Shown here: positions 26,099-35,732 of the stretch, one piece after another
Layout of the letters: the number at the start of each line of letters is the position of its first letter
Numbering within the stretch: the stretch's first letter is position 1
Origin: Mycobacterium sp.
GTDB taxonomy: Bacteria; Actinomycetota; Actinomycetes; Mycobacteriales; Mycobacteriaceae
Direction: 5' to 3'
DNA length: 64,000 bases
Assembly: GCA_020438845.1 (NCBI GenBank)
Contig: JAGQTV010000028.1
Span: 1-64,000, forward strand
The notes under the pieces: model-generated
What the model saw: the letters and a program-made list of their open reading frames with translations, nothing else
The model's database searches: none
What the model was told of the DNA's origin: nothing
Program-made: the position numbers and the translations under genes

Positions 26099-26657
26099 CT
26101 CGATCCTCGACGCAATGCGTGAGGAGTTGCTCACCCAGGATTGGTCTGCCGTCACGCTGGCCGATATAGCGCGGACCGCCGGCGTCAGCCGCCAGACCAT
26201 CTACAACGAGTTCGGTTCCCGGCAGGGGTTGGCGCAGGGCTACGCACTGCGGTTGGCGGATCGGCTGGTCGACGCCGTGGCCGACGCCATCGGGGGCAAC
26301 GAGGGCGATGTGTTCGCGGCGTTTCTGGCCGGCTTCCGCGGTTTCTTCAGGGAGTCGGCGGCTGATCCGCTGGTGATCTCGCTGCTGACCGGGGTGGCCA
26401 AGCCCGACCTTTTGCAGATCATCACCACCGGCAGCGGACCCATCATCACCCATTGCTCGGCTCGGCTCACGACAGCCTTTATGGGCAGTTGGGTCCATGC
26501 TGCCGAGGAGGACGCCGGAGTGCTGGCCCGGGCAATCGTCCGGCTGGCGATGAGTTACGTATCCATGCCTCCCGAGGCCGACCACGACGTTGCCGCGGAC
26601 CTCGCGCGATTGATGACGCCATTCGCCGAAAAGTACGGGGCGGCCGAGCCACGCTGA
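26085..26657 (+). CDS. TetR-family regulator (AlkX-like)
   Basis: A 190-residue TetR regulator. The helix-turn-helix lies at about 20-48 ([27 protein letters not shown]). The C-terminal ligand domain is mostly alpha helical ([24 protein letters not shown]). In M. tuberculosis the TetR gene just upstream of sahH (Rv3249c, AlkX) controls the alkane hydroxylase operon alkB-rubA-rubB, which lies between the permease and this regulator. Those genes are absent here, while the regulator keeps its place. The GTG at 26085 is the first start in frame and overlaps the permease stop by 14 nt. The regulator's targets in this organism are unknown. Confidence 0.8.
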   Translation: MLARDSILDAMREELLTQDWSAVTLADIARTAGVSRQTIYNEFGSRQGLAQGYALRLADRLVDAVADAIGGNEGDVFAAFLAGFRGFFRESAADPLVISLLTGVAKPDLLQIITTGSGPIITHCSARLTTAFMGSWVHAAEEDAGVLARAIVRLAMSYVSMPPEADHDVAADLARLMTPFAEKYGAAEPR

Positions 26658-26687
26658 GGTGATTCGGGATCGGTCGAAGGGTGCGGC

Positions 26688-26693
26688 TAACCT
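26688..26693 (+). promoter_or_regulatory. -10 box for leaderless sahH
   Basis: TAACCT ends 7 nt before ATG 26701. The short gap implies transcription starting at or within a few nt of the start codon. Confidence 0.45.
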
Positions 26694-26700
26694 ATGCCGC

Positions 26701-28170
<1,470 letters not shown>

Positions 28171-28188
28171 GCGCGCCTGCCGTCCTGC

Positions 28189-28239
28189 GTTGATCGTCGT
28201 CCGGTGTTGATCGTCGTCCGGTGTTGATCGTCATTGAAG
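28189..28239. repeat. 17-bp tandem repeat running into the tmk start
   Basis: GTTGATCGTCGTCCGGT occurs at 28189-28205 and 28206-28222, and a third, partly diverged copy at 28223-28239. The tmk GTG (28221) lies at the junction of copies 2 and 3. The 17-bp period means each copy presents a GTTGATCGTC in a different frame. Confidence 0.85.
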
Positions 28240-28853
28240 GCCTTGACGGGGCCGGCAAGCGCACGCTGACCCGGGGCTTGCAGCAGGCGTTCGAGGCCGA
28301 CGGCCGTTCGGTCACCACACTGGCCTTCCCGCGCTACGGGCAGTCCGTGACAGCCGATTTGGCCAGCGAGGCGCTGCACGGTTCCCACGGTGACCTCGCG
28401 CAGTCGGTGTACGCCATGGCGGTGCTGTTCGCCCTGGATCGCGCTGGGGCGAAAGACCACATCGCCGCCCTGCATCGTGACCACGACGTCGTCATCCTCG
28501 ATCGCTACGTGGCGTCGAACGCTGCCTACAGCGCCGCCCGACTGCATCAGGATGTCGACGGCGAGATGGTGTCCTGGGTGGGCGAACTGGAGTACGGCCG
28601 CTTCGGGATGCCAGAACCCGACCACCAGATCCTTCTCGCGGTGCCGGTCGAACTGGCCGCCGAGCGGGCCCTGCGTCGTGCCGACGAGGAGGCCGATCGG
28701 GCGCGTGACGCCTACGAGCGGGACGGCGGGCTACAGCAACGCACCGGCGCGGTGTACGCCGAACTGGCCGATCGGCACTGGCATGGACCGTGGACGGTAG
28801 TCGGTTCCGGAGGGCAAGAAGTGGACCCGGCGCAACTCGCCCGCGCGTGGTAG
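28221..28853 (+). CDS. tmk: dTMP kinase
   Basis: A 210-residue thymidylate kinase that phosphorylates dTMP to dTDP. The P-loop is IEGLDGAGKRTLT at residues 5-17. The substrate and DRY-like motif is VVILDRYVASNAAYSAAR, and EYGRFGMPEPD and the LID Arg-rich segment RRADEEADRARDAYERDGG follow. The GTG at 28221 (VLIVIEGLDG) gives the same N-terminus as the M. tuberculosis enzyme (Rv3247c). The start codon lies within a 17-bp tandem repeat. It sits between sahH and mtrA, all on one strand. Confidence 0.93.
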   Translation: MLIVIEGLDGAGKRTLTRGLQQAFEADGRSVTTLAFPRYGQSVTADLASEALHGSHGDLAQSVYAMAVLFALDRAGAKDHIAALHRDHDVVILDRYVASNAAYSAARLHQDVDGEMVSWVGELEYGRFGMPEPDHQILLAVPVELAAERALRRADEEADRARDAYERDGGLQQRTGAVYAELADRHWHGPWTVVGSGGQEVDPAQLARAW

Positions 28854-28881
28854 CAGGGCATTATCGCGATTCGGTGACACG

Positions 28882-29568
28882 ATGGACGCCATGAGGCAAA
28901 GGATTCTGGTTGTCGACGACGATCCCTCGTTGGCTGAGATGCTCACCATCGTCTTGCGTAACGAGGGATTCGACACCGCTGTGGTCGGTGACGGTTCGCA
29001 GGCGCTGACTGCGGTTCGGGAGCTGCGACCCGATTTGGTGCTGCTCGACCTGATGCTGCCCGGAATGAACGGCATCGATGTGTGCCGGGTGTTGCGTGCA
29101 GATTCCGGTGTGCCGATCGTGATGTTGACGGCGAAGACCGACACCGTGGACGTAGTGCTCGGGCTCGAGTCCGGCGCTGACGACTACGTGATGAAGCCGT
29201 TCAAGCCGAAGGAACTGGTGGCCCGGGTCCGGGCTCGGCTGCGCCGCAATGACGGCGAACCGGCCGAGATGCTGTCCATCGCCGACATCGACATCGACGT
29301 GCCCGCCCACAAGGTGACCCGCAACGGCGAGCAGATTTCACTGACCCCACTGGAGTTCGACCTGTTGGTCGCGTTGGCGCGTAAACCGCGTCAGGTGTTT
29401 ACTCGAGATGTGCTGCTCGAACAGGTGTGGGGGTACCGTCACCCCGCGGACACCCGTTTGGTGAACGTGCATGTCCAGCGGTTGCGCGCGAAGGTCGAGA
29501 AGGACCCGGAGAACCCGCAGGTGGTGCTGACCGTTCGAGGAGTGGGATACAAGGCCGGACCTCCGTGA
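28882..29568 (+). CDS. mtrA: Response regulator MtrA
   Basis: A 228-residue OmpR-type regulator, nearly identical to M. tuberculosis MtrA. The receiver domain has ILVVDDDPSL at the N-terminus and the phosphoacceptor D56 in LLDLMLPG, plus VMLTAKTDTVDVV and DYVMKPFKPKEL. The winged-helix DNA-binding domain covers about 130-228 (LTPLEFDLLVALARKPRQVF, TRLVNVHVQRLRAKVE, VRGVGYKAGPP). MtrA controls oriC, dnaA, cell division and wall genes. ATG 28882 was chosen over the internal ATG at 28891 because the family begins MDxMRQRILV. Confidence 0.97.
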   Translation: MDAMRQRILVVDDDPSLAEMLTIVLRNEGFDTAVVGDGSQALTAVRELRPDLVLLDLMLPGMNGIDVCRVLRADSGVPIVMLTAKTDTVDVVLGLESGADDYVMKPFKPKELVARVRARLRRNDGEPAEMLSIADIDIDVPAHKVTRNGEQISLTPLEFDLLVALARKPRQVFTRDVLLEQVWGYRHPADTRLVNVHVQRLRAKVEKDPENPQVVLTVRGVGYKAGPP

Positions 29569-29659
29569 GTCGCGCCAGCCGGCGACGATGCCGAGCCTTG
29601 GCGAGGCGGAGGAGCGGCGAAATTTATAGCAGCCGCGGAGCACTGGGCGGGCGGGCGTT

Positions 29660-31324
29660 TTGATTCGCGCCCGTGTCCGCGGCCCGTGGGGGCGCTCCGG
29701 ACCTCTGATTCGCGCCACCACCTCGCTGACCCGGGCGGTTACCGCGATCTGGCGGCGGTCCCTCCAACTACGGGTTGTGGCGCTGACGCTGGGCTTGTCG
29801 GCGGTGGTCATCCTGGTCCTGGGCTTTGTCTTGACCAGCCAGATCACCAACCGGGTGCTTGAGGTCAAGGTCCGCGCCGCCACTGAGGAAGTCAACCGCG
29901 CTCGGGCCACCGTCAGCGGCGTCGTCGGCGGGGAAGAGGCCCGCTCGTTGGACTCCAGCCTGCAGTTGGCCCGCAACACGTTGATCTCCAAGACCGGGCA
30001 GACGTCCGGGGCGGGCCTGGCCGGCACCTTCGATGCGGCTCTCATCGTTCCCGGTGACGGTCCCAGAGAGGCCACCTCAGCCGGTCCCGTTGACCAGATT
30101 CCGCGGTCGCTTCGCGACTTCGTCAAGGCCGGCCAGGTCAGTTACCAGTACGCCACGGTGCGCACCGAGGGATTCTCCGGCCCCGCTCTGCTGGTCGGCA
30201 CCCCTGCGGCATCGCGGATCGCCAATCTTGAGCTGTACCTCATCTTTCCGCTGACCGGCGAAGAGAACACCATCACCCTGGTGCGCGGCACCATGGCCAC
30301 CGGCGGTCTGGTGCTGCTGGTTCTCTTGGCGGGCATCGCGCTGTTGGTCTCGCGGCAGGTCGTGCTGCCGGTGCGGTCGGCCTCTCGGATTGCCGAGCGG
30401 TTCGCTGAGGGGCACCTCTCCGAACGCATGCCGGTGCGCGGCGAGGATGACATGGCGAGGTTGGCGGTTTCGTTCAACGACATGGCCGAGAGCCTGCAGC
30501 GGCAGATCACCAACCTCGAGGAGTTCGGCAACCTGCAGCGACGCTTCACCTCCGATGTCAGCCACGAACTGCGTACGCCGTTGACCACTGTGCGGATGGC
30601 TGCGGACTTGATCTACGACCACGCGGAAGACCTCGATCCGGCACTGCGCCGATCCACTGAACTTCTGGTCAGTGAACTGGACCGCTTCGAGGGATTGCTC
30701 AACGATCTGCTGGAGATCTCCCGGCACGATGCCGGCGTCGCCGAACTCTCTGTCGAGGCGGTCGATCTGCGCACTACGGTCAACAACGCTCTGACCAAAG
30801 TCGGGCACCTGGCCGACGAGACCGGCATCGACATGCTCGTCGAACTTCCCGACCACGAGATCATCGCCGAGGTCGACCCGCGTCGCGTCGAGCGCATCTT
30901 GCGCAACCTGATCGCCAATGCCATCGACCATGCCGAACACAAACCGGTGCGGATCAGGATGGCCGCCGACGAAGACACCGCGGCGGTCACCGTCCGCGAC
31001 TACGGGGTGGGCCTGCGACCGGGCGAGGAGAAGCTGGTCTTCAGCCGGTTCTGGCGGTCGGACCCGTCTCGGGTGCGGCGCTCCGGGGGAACCGGACTGG
31101 GTCTGGCCATCAGTATCGAGGACGCCCGACTGCATCAGGGGCGGCTGGAAGCCTGGGGGGAGCCCGGCAAAGGCGCCTGTTTCCGGCTGACCCTGCCCCT
31201 GGTCCGCGGCCACAAAGTCACGACCAGCCCGCTGCCGATGAAGCCCGTTGCCGAAGAACGTCGCGACGTCGCCGAGCACCTGCGCCAACTGCGTCACCGG
31301 GAAGTCGCAGGGGAGCGAGTGTGA
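29660..31324 (+). CDS. mtrB: Sensor histidine kinase MtrB
   Basis: A 554-residue membrane kinase that phosphorylates MtrA. It has TM1 at about 38-60 ([20 protein letters not shown]), an extracellular sensor region with [19 protein letters not shown]2 at about 211-231, a HAMP domain ([16 protein letters not shown]), the phosphoacceptor H302 in [16 protein letters not shown], and an ATPase domain with [22 protein letters not shown] and [10 protein letters not shown]. The start is a TTG at 29660, about 90 nt after mtrA. That gap contains AAATTTATAG, a possible extra promoter. The C-terminus overlaps lpqB by GTGA. The tail is shorter than in M. tuberculosis. Confidence 0.95.
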   Translation: MIRARVRGPWGRSGPLIRATTSLTRAVTAIWRRSLQLRVVALTLGLSAVVILVLGFVLTSQITNRVLEVKVRAATEEVNRARATVSGVVGGEEARSLDSSLQLARNTLISKTGQTSGAGLAGTFDAALIVPGDGPREATSAGPVDQIPRSLRDFVKAGQVSYQYATVRTEGFSGPALLVGTPAASRIANLELYLIFPLTGEENTITLVRGTMATGGLVLLVLLAGIALLVSRQVVLPVRSASRIAERFAEGHLSERMPVRGEDDMARLAVSFNDMAESLQRQITNLEEFGNLQRRFTSDVSHELRTPLTTVRMAADLIYDHAEDLDPALRRSTELLVSELDRFEGLLNDLLEISRHDAGVAELSVEAVDLRTTVNNALTKVGHLADETGIDMLVELPDHEIIAEVDPRRVERILRNLIANAIDHAEHKPVRIRMAADEDTAAVTVRDYGVGLRPGEEKLVFSRFWRSDPSRVRRSGGTGLGLAISIEDARLHQGRLEAWGEPGKGACFRLTLPLVRGHKVTTSPLPMKPVAEERRDVAEHLRQLRHREVAGERV

Positions 31325-33078
31325 GGCGCCGACTATTCGCCGCTGTCCTGGTCAGTGCCGTCGCGCTGCTAACGGGCTGTGCCGGTGTGCCGAATTCCTC
31401 TGCGCCGCAAGCCATTGGAACCGTGCAACTGCCCTCGCCCAAGAAGCCGCCCGAACCCAAGCAGGCGATGAACCCCGACCAGTTACTGCGCGAGTTCTTG
31501 AAGGCGACAGCCGACCCGGCCAACCGCCACCTCGCGGCGCGTCAGTTCCTCACCGAGTCGGCATCCAAGGACTGGGACGATCAAGGCAGCGCTCTGCTCA
31601 TCGACAACGTCGTCTTCACCGAAAGCCGCTCGCTGGACACGGTTTCGGTGACCATGCAGGCCGACATCCTGGGTTCGCTGTCGGACATCGGCGTCTTCGA
31701 GACCGGGGAAGGTCAGCTGCCCGACCCCGGACCGATCGAGTTGGTCCAGACCTCTGACGGCTGGCGCATCAACCGGTTGCCCAACGGGGTTTTCCTGGAC
31801 TGGCAACAGTTCCAGTCGACCTACAAACGCAACACTCTGTACTTCATCGATCCCACGGGTAAGACGGTGGTTCCCGACCCGCGTTATGTGGCGGTCTCCG
31901 ATCCGGACCTGTTGGCTACTGAACTGGTCAACAAGCTCATGGCCGGACCACGCCCGGAGATGGCCAAGGCGGTGCGAAACCTGCTCGGGCCCCCGTTGAA
32001 GCTGCGCGGTCCCGTGACCCGGGCCGACGGCGGCAAGACCGGGGTCGGCCGTGGCTACGGGGGAGCCCAGATCGACTTGGAGAACCTGACAACCACCGAC
32101 CCCGCCAGTCGCACCCTGCTTGCTGCGCAATTGATCTGGACGCTCGCCCGCGCGGACATCAAGGGCCCGTACGTGATCAACGCCGACGGCGCCCCCCTGG
32201 ACGACCGCTTCGCCTTGGGCTGGAAGACCACGGACGTGGCGGCCACCGACCCCGGCGCAGCCGACGCGGCGACAGCCGGGGTGCACGCCTTGATGGGCGG
32301 CTCGATGGTGACCCTGGACGGCCAGCAGGCCACCAAGGTTCCCGGTTCCTTCGGTGAACTGACGGATCAGCGGTCAGCGGCCTTCTCGCGCACCGGCCGC
32401 GATGTGGCGTCGGTGACGCAGTCGGGACGGGATTCTGGTTCGGCCTTGTGGATGGGGCCCAATGGCGGACAGGCGGTGCGCGCCATCGACGGCCACGAGT
32501 TGTCGCGACCGTCGTGGGCGCTCGACGATGCTGTCTGGGTGGTTGTCGACGGCAACAGTGTGGTGCGGGTGATCAAGGATGAAGCCACTGGGCAGCCCGC
32601 CCGCATCCCAGTGGACACCGCCGCGGTCATCTCCCGGTTCCCCGGGGCTATCACCGAACTGCAGCTTTCCCGGGATAGCACCCGCGTTGCGATGGTGATC
32701 GAGGGGCAGGTGGTGCTGGCCGGTGTGGAGCAGACGCCGGGTGGGGAATTTTCCCTGACTTTCCCCCGCAGGATCGGCTTCGGCCTGGGCAAATCGGTGG
32801 TGTCGCTGGCTTGGCGCACCGGTGATGACATGGTGGTAGCCCGCAACGACCCCGCGCATCCGGTTTCCTACGTCAACCTCGATGGCGTCAACTCCGACGG
32901 CCCGAGTAACAACCTGGTGATGCCGGTGGCATCGGTGGCGGCCAACCCGTCGGCGGTCTACGTGGCCGATGCGCGCGGGGTCTTACAGCTGCTGGCCACG
33001 AGTTCGGAAAGTGGCCAGGCCTGGTCGGAGCTGAGGCCGTTCATGGTTCCGGGCACGGTCCCGGTGCTCCCTGGCTGA
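31321..33078 (+). CDS. lpqB: Lipoprotein LpqB, MtrAB accessory protein
   Basis: A 585-residue lipoprotein with lipobox LLTGC (lipidated C20) after a short signal peptide. Next comes a GerMN domain (about 180-300: [37 protein letters not shown]), then a C-terminal LpqB beta-propeller ([59 protein letters not shown]). LpqB binds the MtrB extracellular domain and tunes MtrA phosphorylation. The GTG start overlaps the mtrB stop by 4 nt, completing mtrA-mtrB-lpqB. It abuts a convergent small secreted gene with no spacer, and the accessory island starts there. Confidence 0.95.
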   Translation: MRRRLFAAVLVSAVALLTGCAGVPNSSAPQAIGTVQLPSPKKPPEPKQAMNPDQLLREFLKATADPANRHLAARQFLTESASKDWDDQGSALLIDNVVFTESRSLDTVSVTMQADILGSLSDIGVFETGEGQLPDPGPIELVQTSDGWRINRLPNGVFLDWQQFQSTYKRNTLYFIDPTGKTVVPDPRYVAVSDPDLLATELVNKLMAGPRPEMAKAVRNLLGPPLKLRGPVTRADGGKTGVGRGYGGAQIDLENLTTTDPASRTLLAAQLIWTLARADIKGPYVINADGAPLDDRFALGWKTTDVAATDPGAADAATAGVHALMGGSMVTLDGQQATKVPGSFGELTDQRSAAFSRTGRDVASVTQSGRDSGSALWMGPNGGQAVRAIDGHELSRPSWALDDAVWVVVDGNSVVRVIKDEATGQPARIPVDTAAVISRFPGAITELQLSRDSTRVAMVIEGQVVLAGVEQTPGGEFSLTFPRRIGFGLGKSVVSLAWRTGDDMVVARNDPAHPVSYVNLDGVNSDGPSNNLVMPVASVAANPSAVYVADARGVLQLLATSSESGQAWSELRPFMVPGTVPVLPG

Positions 33079-33321
33079 CTAACAACCCACGCTTGCGGCG
33101 GCCACCATGGGATCGTCGCACCCGACCTGCGGCACGGTCACGGAGATGTTGGGGCTGATCGACCCTGGGTCGTCTATGCCGGGGATGTCGATCTGGGGGA
33201 TAGATGGTGGTGGGGGGACGTTGATGTCGGGCCCGGGGTCAGCCGCCGCAATCCCAGAGCACACGGCCGCACCAACCATCACGCCGGCTGCCACCAGACC
33301 AATCCGCAACCCGGTCATCAC
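33079..33321 (-). CDS. Small Pro-rich secreted protein
   Basis: An 80-residue protein with a signal peptide of about 27 residues (MTGLRIGLVAAGVMVGAAV, cleavage after AAA before DPGPD). The mature part is a Pro/Ile/Asp-rich stretch (PPPPSIPQIDIPGIDDPG) ending in two Cys (VGCDD and ASVGC at the very end), which could form a disulfide. No family was recognised. AGGAAGGGG lies 8 nt before the ATG pair (33321 or 33318). It is convergent with lpqB and marks the left edge of the accessory island. The coding signal is good for its size, but the function is unknown. Confidence 0.65.
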   Translation of the reverse strand: MMTGLRIGLVAAGVMVGAAVCSGIAAADPGPDINVPPPPSIPQIDIPGIDDPGSISPNISVTVPQVGCDDPMVAAASVGC

Positions 33322-33387
33322 AACCCCTTCCTGCCCGGCTTACGACCGGGACTATTTCATACACGCGAGGATAAGCATCTGCTCATA

Positions 33388-33419
33388 GTTGTGCAGGAAA
33401 TCGGTTGTGCAGGAAATCG
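33388..33419. repeat. 16-bp tandem duplication in the 33322-33446 intergenic region
   Basis: GTTGTGCAGGAAATCG occurs twice back to back (33388-33403 and 33404-33419), followed by CTGCAC. It lies between the starts of the small secreted gene and the 3' end of the methyltransferase gene. No gene is seen in this 125-nt stretch. Confidence 0.85.
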
Positions 33420-33446
33420 CTGCACAGTCCGCGGCGGGTGGGCGGA

Positions 33447-34529
33447 TTAAGCAATGCGCCGCAACAGTCCGGTCACCAAGCGGTGGTCAGGGCTGGCGTT
33501 TCGGGGGTTTTCGGCGATGCTGTGGGCGGTGTCGGCGAACACGTCCTTGATGACCCGGTCGCAATCGTCCGGCGAAAGTGCCCAGGCCGAGCGGAAGCTG
33601 GGCTCGAGGAAGGCTTTCAGGAAGCCGGTTTGGGAGGCGGCGTATTCCTCGGCGTTGCCGTTGCTTTCGTAGGCGGGCCAAAATGGGTCGCCCATGGTGG
33701 TCGGCGTCAGGGATACCAGTTCGAGGACGGCGCCACTCGGCCCTCGGTAGGTGGGAGTGAAGGGCGCTCGCCACTCGGAGAAGGTGCGAAACCAGGACGG
33801 GTACACCGTTGCTGCGTAGTCGCGGTCACTGAGATCGCCGCGGTCCCGGGCCCCTCGCAGCGCGGCTTGCAGGCACTCGAACAGCGGCTGGGAACCGGTT
33901 GATCCCTGATCGTCGGTGCACACATCGACGAACACCACCGCACCGGAGGGTGCCAGTTCGACGGATCGGTGGGCCAGGAAACGCTCCCAGTCGGCTGCCG
34001 AGCGTGATCGGTAGTGCTCGCGTGCGACGGCGTCGGTGGAGGATTGCGCGAAGAAGTGATCGCTCAGGGGTTGAGGCGGGCTGCTGAGCCAGTGCAACGC
34101 CGAGGCCGTCCAGGCCAGGTGCAGGGTCGATGGGGTGAACAGGCGATCGTAGAAGGAGCGGCCGACGACGAATGGGTGGATGCCTTCGTCGATCAGGTAG
34201 GTGTCGGGATCGTGTTCGATCACCGCGAATAAGGTGGCCCAATCGTTGTTCGGCAGGTCGGTGTGGATGACGTCGATGTCGGTCGCACCCGCGGCACGGA
34301 ATCCGGTAACGGCGGCGCGCATCGGCGCCAACGAATTTCGTCCCTGCGCGCATCCCAGGTCGGCCACCACGACACGGCGGTCCGGCGACAGGGGCATCCC
34401 GCTGATGGCCTCGGCCACAAGTGCGAGCCCGAAAGCGGCGGCATCATCCTGGGTTGCCGAATTCCGGTCGTAGAAGCCGTCACCGGACATCACCCCTGGA
34501 CCCAGCCCTGGCCGATCCGTAGATGCCAT
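33447..34529 (-). CDS. SABATH-type SAM-dependent carboxyl methyltransferase
   Basis: A 360-residue protein of the SABATH (Methyltransf_7) family, best known from plant salicylate, jasmonate and indole-acetate methyltransferases. SAM motif I is VVVADLGCAQGRNSL (about 53-67). HTDLPNNDWATLF (89-101) matches the plant NDLPxNDFNxxF motif, and SFYDRLFTPSTLHLAWTAS with ALHWLSSPP (125-151) is the family's most diagnostic block. The C-terminal cap has FWPAYESNGNAEEYAA. It should methylate a small carboxylic acid; the substrate is unknown. ATG 34529 was chosen because GAAGGGAG lies 10 nt upstream. It is divergent from the cupin gene 98 nt away. Confidence 0.82.
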   Translation of the reverse strand: MASTDRPGLGPGVMSGDGFYDRNSATQDDAAAFGLALVAEAISGMPLSPDRRVVVADLGCAQGRNSLAPMRAAVTGFRAAGATDIDVIHTDLPNNDWATLFAVIEHDPDTYLIDEGIHPFVVGRSFYDRLFTPSTLHLAWTASALHWLSSPPQPLSDHFFAQSSTDAVAREHYRSRSAADWERFLAHRSVELAPSGAVVFVDVCTDDQGSTGSQPLFECLQAALRGARDRGDLSDRDYAATVYPSWFRTFSEWRAPFTPTYRGPSGAVLELVSLTPTTMGDPFWPAYESNGNAEEYAASQTGFLKAFLEPSFRSAWALSPDDCDRVIKDVFADTAHSIAENPRNASPDHRLVTGLLRRIA

Positions 34530-34627
34530 TCGTCGGAACTCCCTTCGAACACCACCCGATAGTGGACGATTCAGATATGTCGTCATCCTGCCAGCAGATG
34601 CGGCAGTGTTCCGAGAGGTGATTGGCG

Positions 34628-34975
34628 ATGAAGATTCTGAGACGGGAGCATGCGCGGCAGGTCGCGGGTGAGGGCTATCTCAAGAGGATCCTGGTGCCCG
34701 AGGAGCTTATGGGCATTGAGGGCTCGTTCGTCCAAGAGGTTTCCTTTAGCAAGGGCGATGTTGTCGGGCAGCATTACCACCGCACTCAGACCGAGGTGTT
34801 CATCGCCCTCGATGAGGCGCATTTCGTCATCAACGACCAGACGGTGGTCATGAACCCCGGCGATGTCGTGATCTGCCAGCCCGGTGATGTGCACGGCAAT
34901 CCGGTGATCCCGCACGACTTCCGCATCCTGGTGGTGAAGATCAACTACCGCGATGACGACACCGTGTGGTTGTGA
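34628..34975 (+). CDS. Small single-domain cupin protein
   Basis: A 115-residue cupin. Cupin motif 1 is GQHYHRTQTEVFIAL with putative metal ligands H49, H51 and E56. Motif 2 is NPGDVVICQPGDVHGNP with H89. Single-domain cupins of this size can be metal-dependent isomerases, lyases, dioxygenases or simple binders, so only the fold is assigned. GAGAGGTG lies 9 nt before ATG 34628; a TTG two codons upstream is possible. It is divergent from the SABATH methyltransferase with a shared 98-nt region, so the two may act on the same small molecule, which is inference. Confidence 0.8.
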   Translation: MKILRREHARQVAGEGYLKRILVPEELMGIEGSFVQEVSFSKGDVVGQHYHRTQTEVFIALDEAHFVINDQTVVMNPGDVVICQPGDVHGNPVIPHDFRILVVKINYRDDDTVWL

Positions 34976-35171
34976 GCTCAGCACCTCGGCGTGCTGTACA
35001 CGAGTGGTTTACGTCGCCATGAAATCATCGCGACTGACGGTCGGCGTGAGTTAGCCCGGGTGTGGGCCGTTCGCCCTCGGAACGCACGAACACAGCGTCA
35101 TACTTGTCATCAGTGCTGGCCCGTGCGCTGTCTGCGGACCACACGTGGCGCCGAGCGACAAGGGGATGCTA

Positions 35172-35447
35172 ATGAACTCGTTGCGGCGTACCGCGGGCGT
35201 TTCAGTGCAGATTGCAGCGGCAATCGGTGCGGCCGTGCTGTTCTGTTCCGCCGTGCACGCCGATCCGGTTGCGACTCCTTCCCCCTCGCCGCTCGATTCC
35301 GATACCGGGATCGGGTGCCTGGGGGTATGCCCGCCGTGGAAGTTCCCCAATGACACCGATTGCGTGCCGCCGGCGTCGTTCAGCCAGCCGATGTGCTTGT
35401 GTAGCGATATCCCCGGATCGCCGGATTCCGAGACCGCGCCCTGCTGA
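35172..35447 (+). CDS. Small Cys-rich secreted protein
   Basis: A 91-residue exported protein. The signal peptide is about 32 residues (SLRRTAGVSVQIAAAIGAAV, then LFCSAVHA before DPVATPS). The mature part of about 60 residues is Pro/Ser/Asp rich and has six Cys (IGC, GVC, TDC, PMC, LC and the C-terminal residue), enough for three disulfides. No known family was recognised. Two candidate ATGs lie at 35166 and 35172. The AAGGGG at 35160-35165 gives the usual spacing only for 35172. It lies between the cupin and the giant PGRS gene in the accessory island. Confidence 0.55.
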   Translation: MNSLRRTAGVSVQIAAAIGAAVLFCSAVHADPVATPSPSPLDSDTGIGCLGVCPPWKFPNDTDCVPPASFSQPMCLCSDIPGSPDSETAPC

Positions 35448-35732
35448 GCGCCGGGTCGCACCATCTGAACTATTCGCGAGGCATCGCCGCTGGCGGTGCT
35501 CCTTGACCGGGGATCGGCACCCTCGTCCGTGCCCGGCGCCGTTGACCTGTTCGGCGGAGACATCACTTGGGCGCAGTGACGGCGTCCAACCCGGCCTCGT
35601 TATTGGGGCCGGTGTTGCACACTGAGATGCCGCCACAGGCGCGGTCCCAACGGGTCCAAGGATTGATGCCATGCGTTCGTCGACAATGGGACTGTCCGGC
35701 GAAGACGGCCACAGCCCGGGGGAAGGGCCGGC
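35448..35732. other. Intergenic stretch before the PGRS gene
   Basis: 285 nt with no convincing gene. A minus-strand frame covers 35563-35763 but has no supporting start signal and overlaps the PGRS start. The only clear element is the GGGGGAAGG ribosome binding site (35718-35726) for the next gene. No promoter with both boxes could be named with confidence. Confidence 0.4.
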
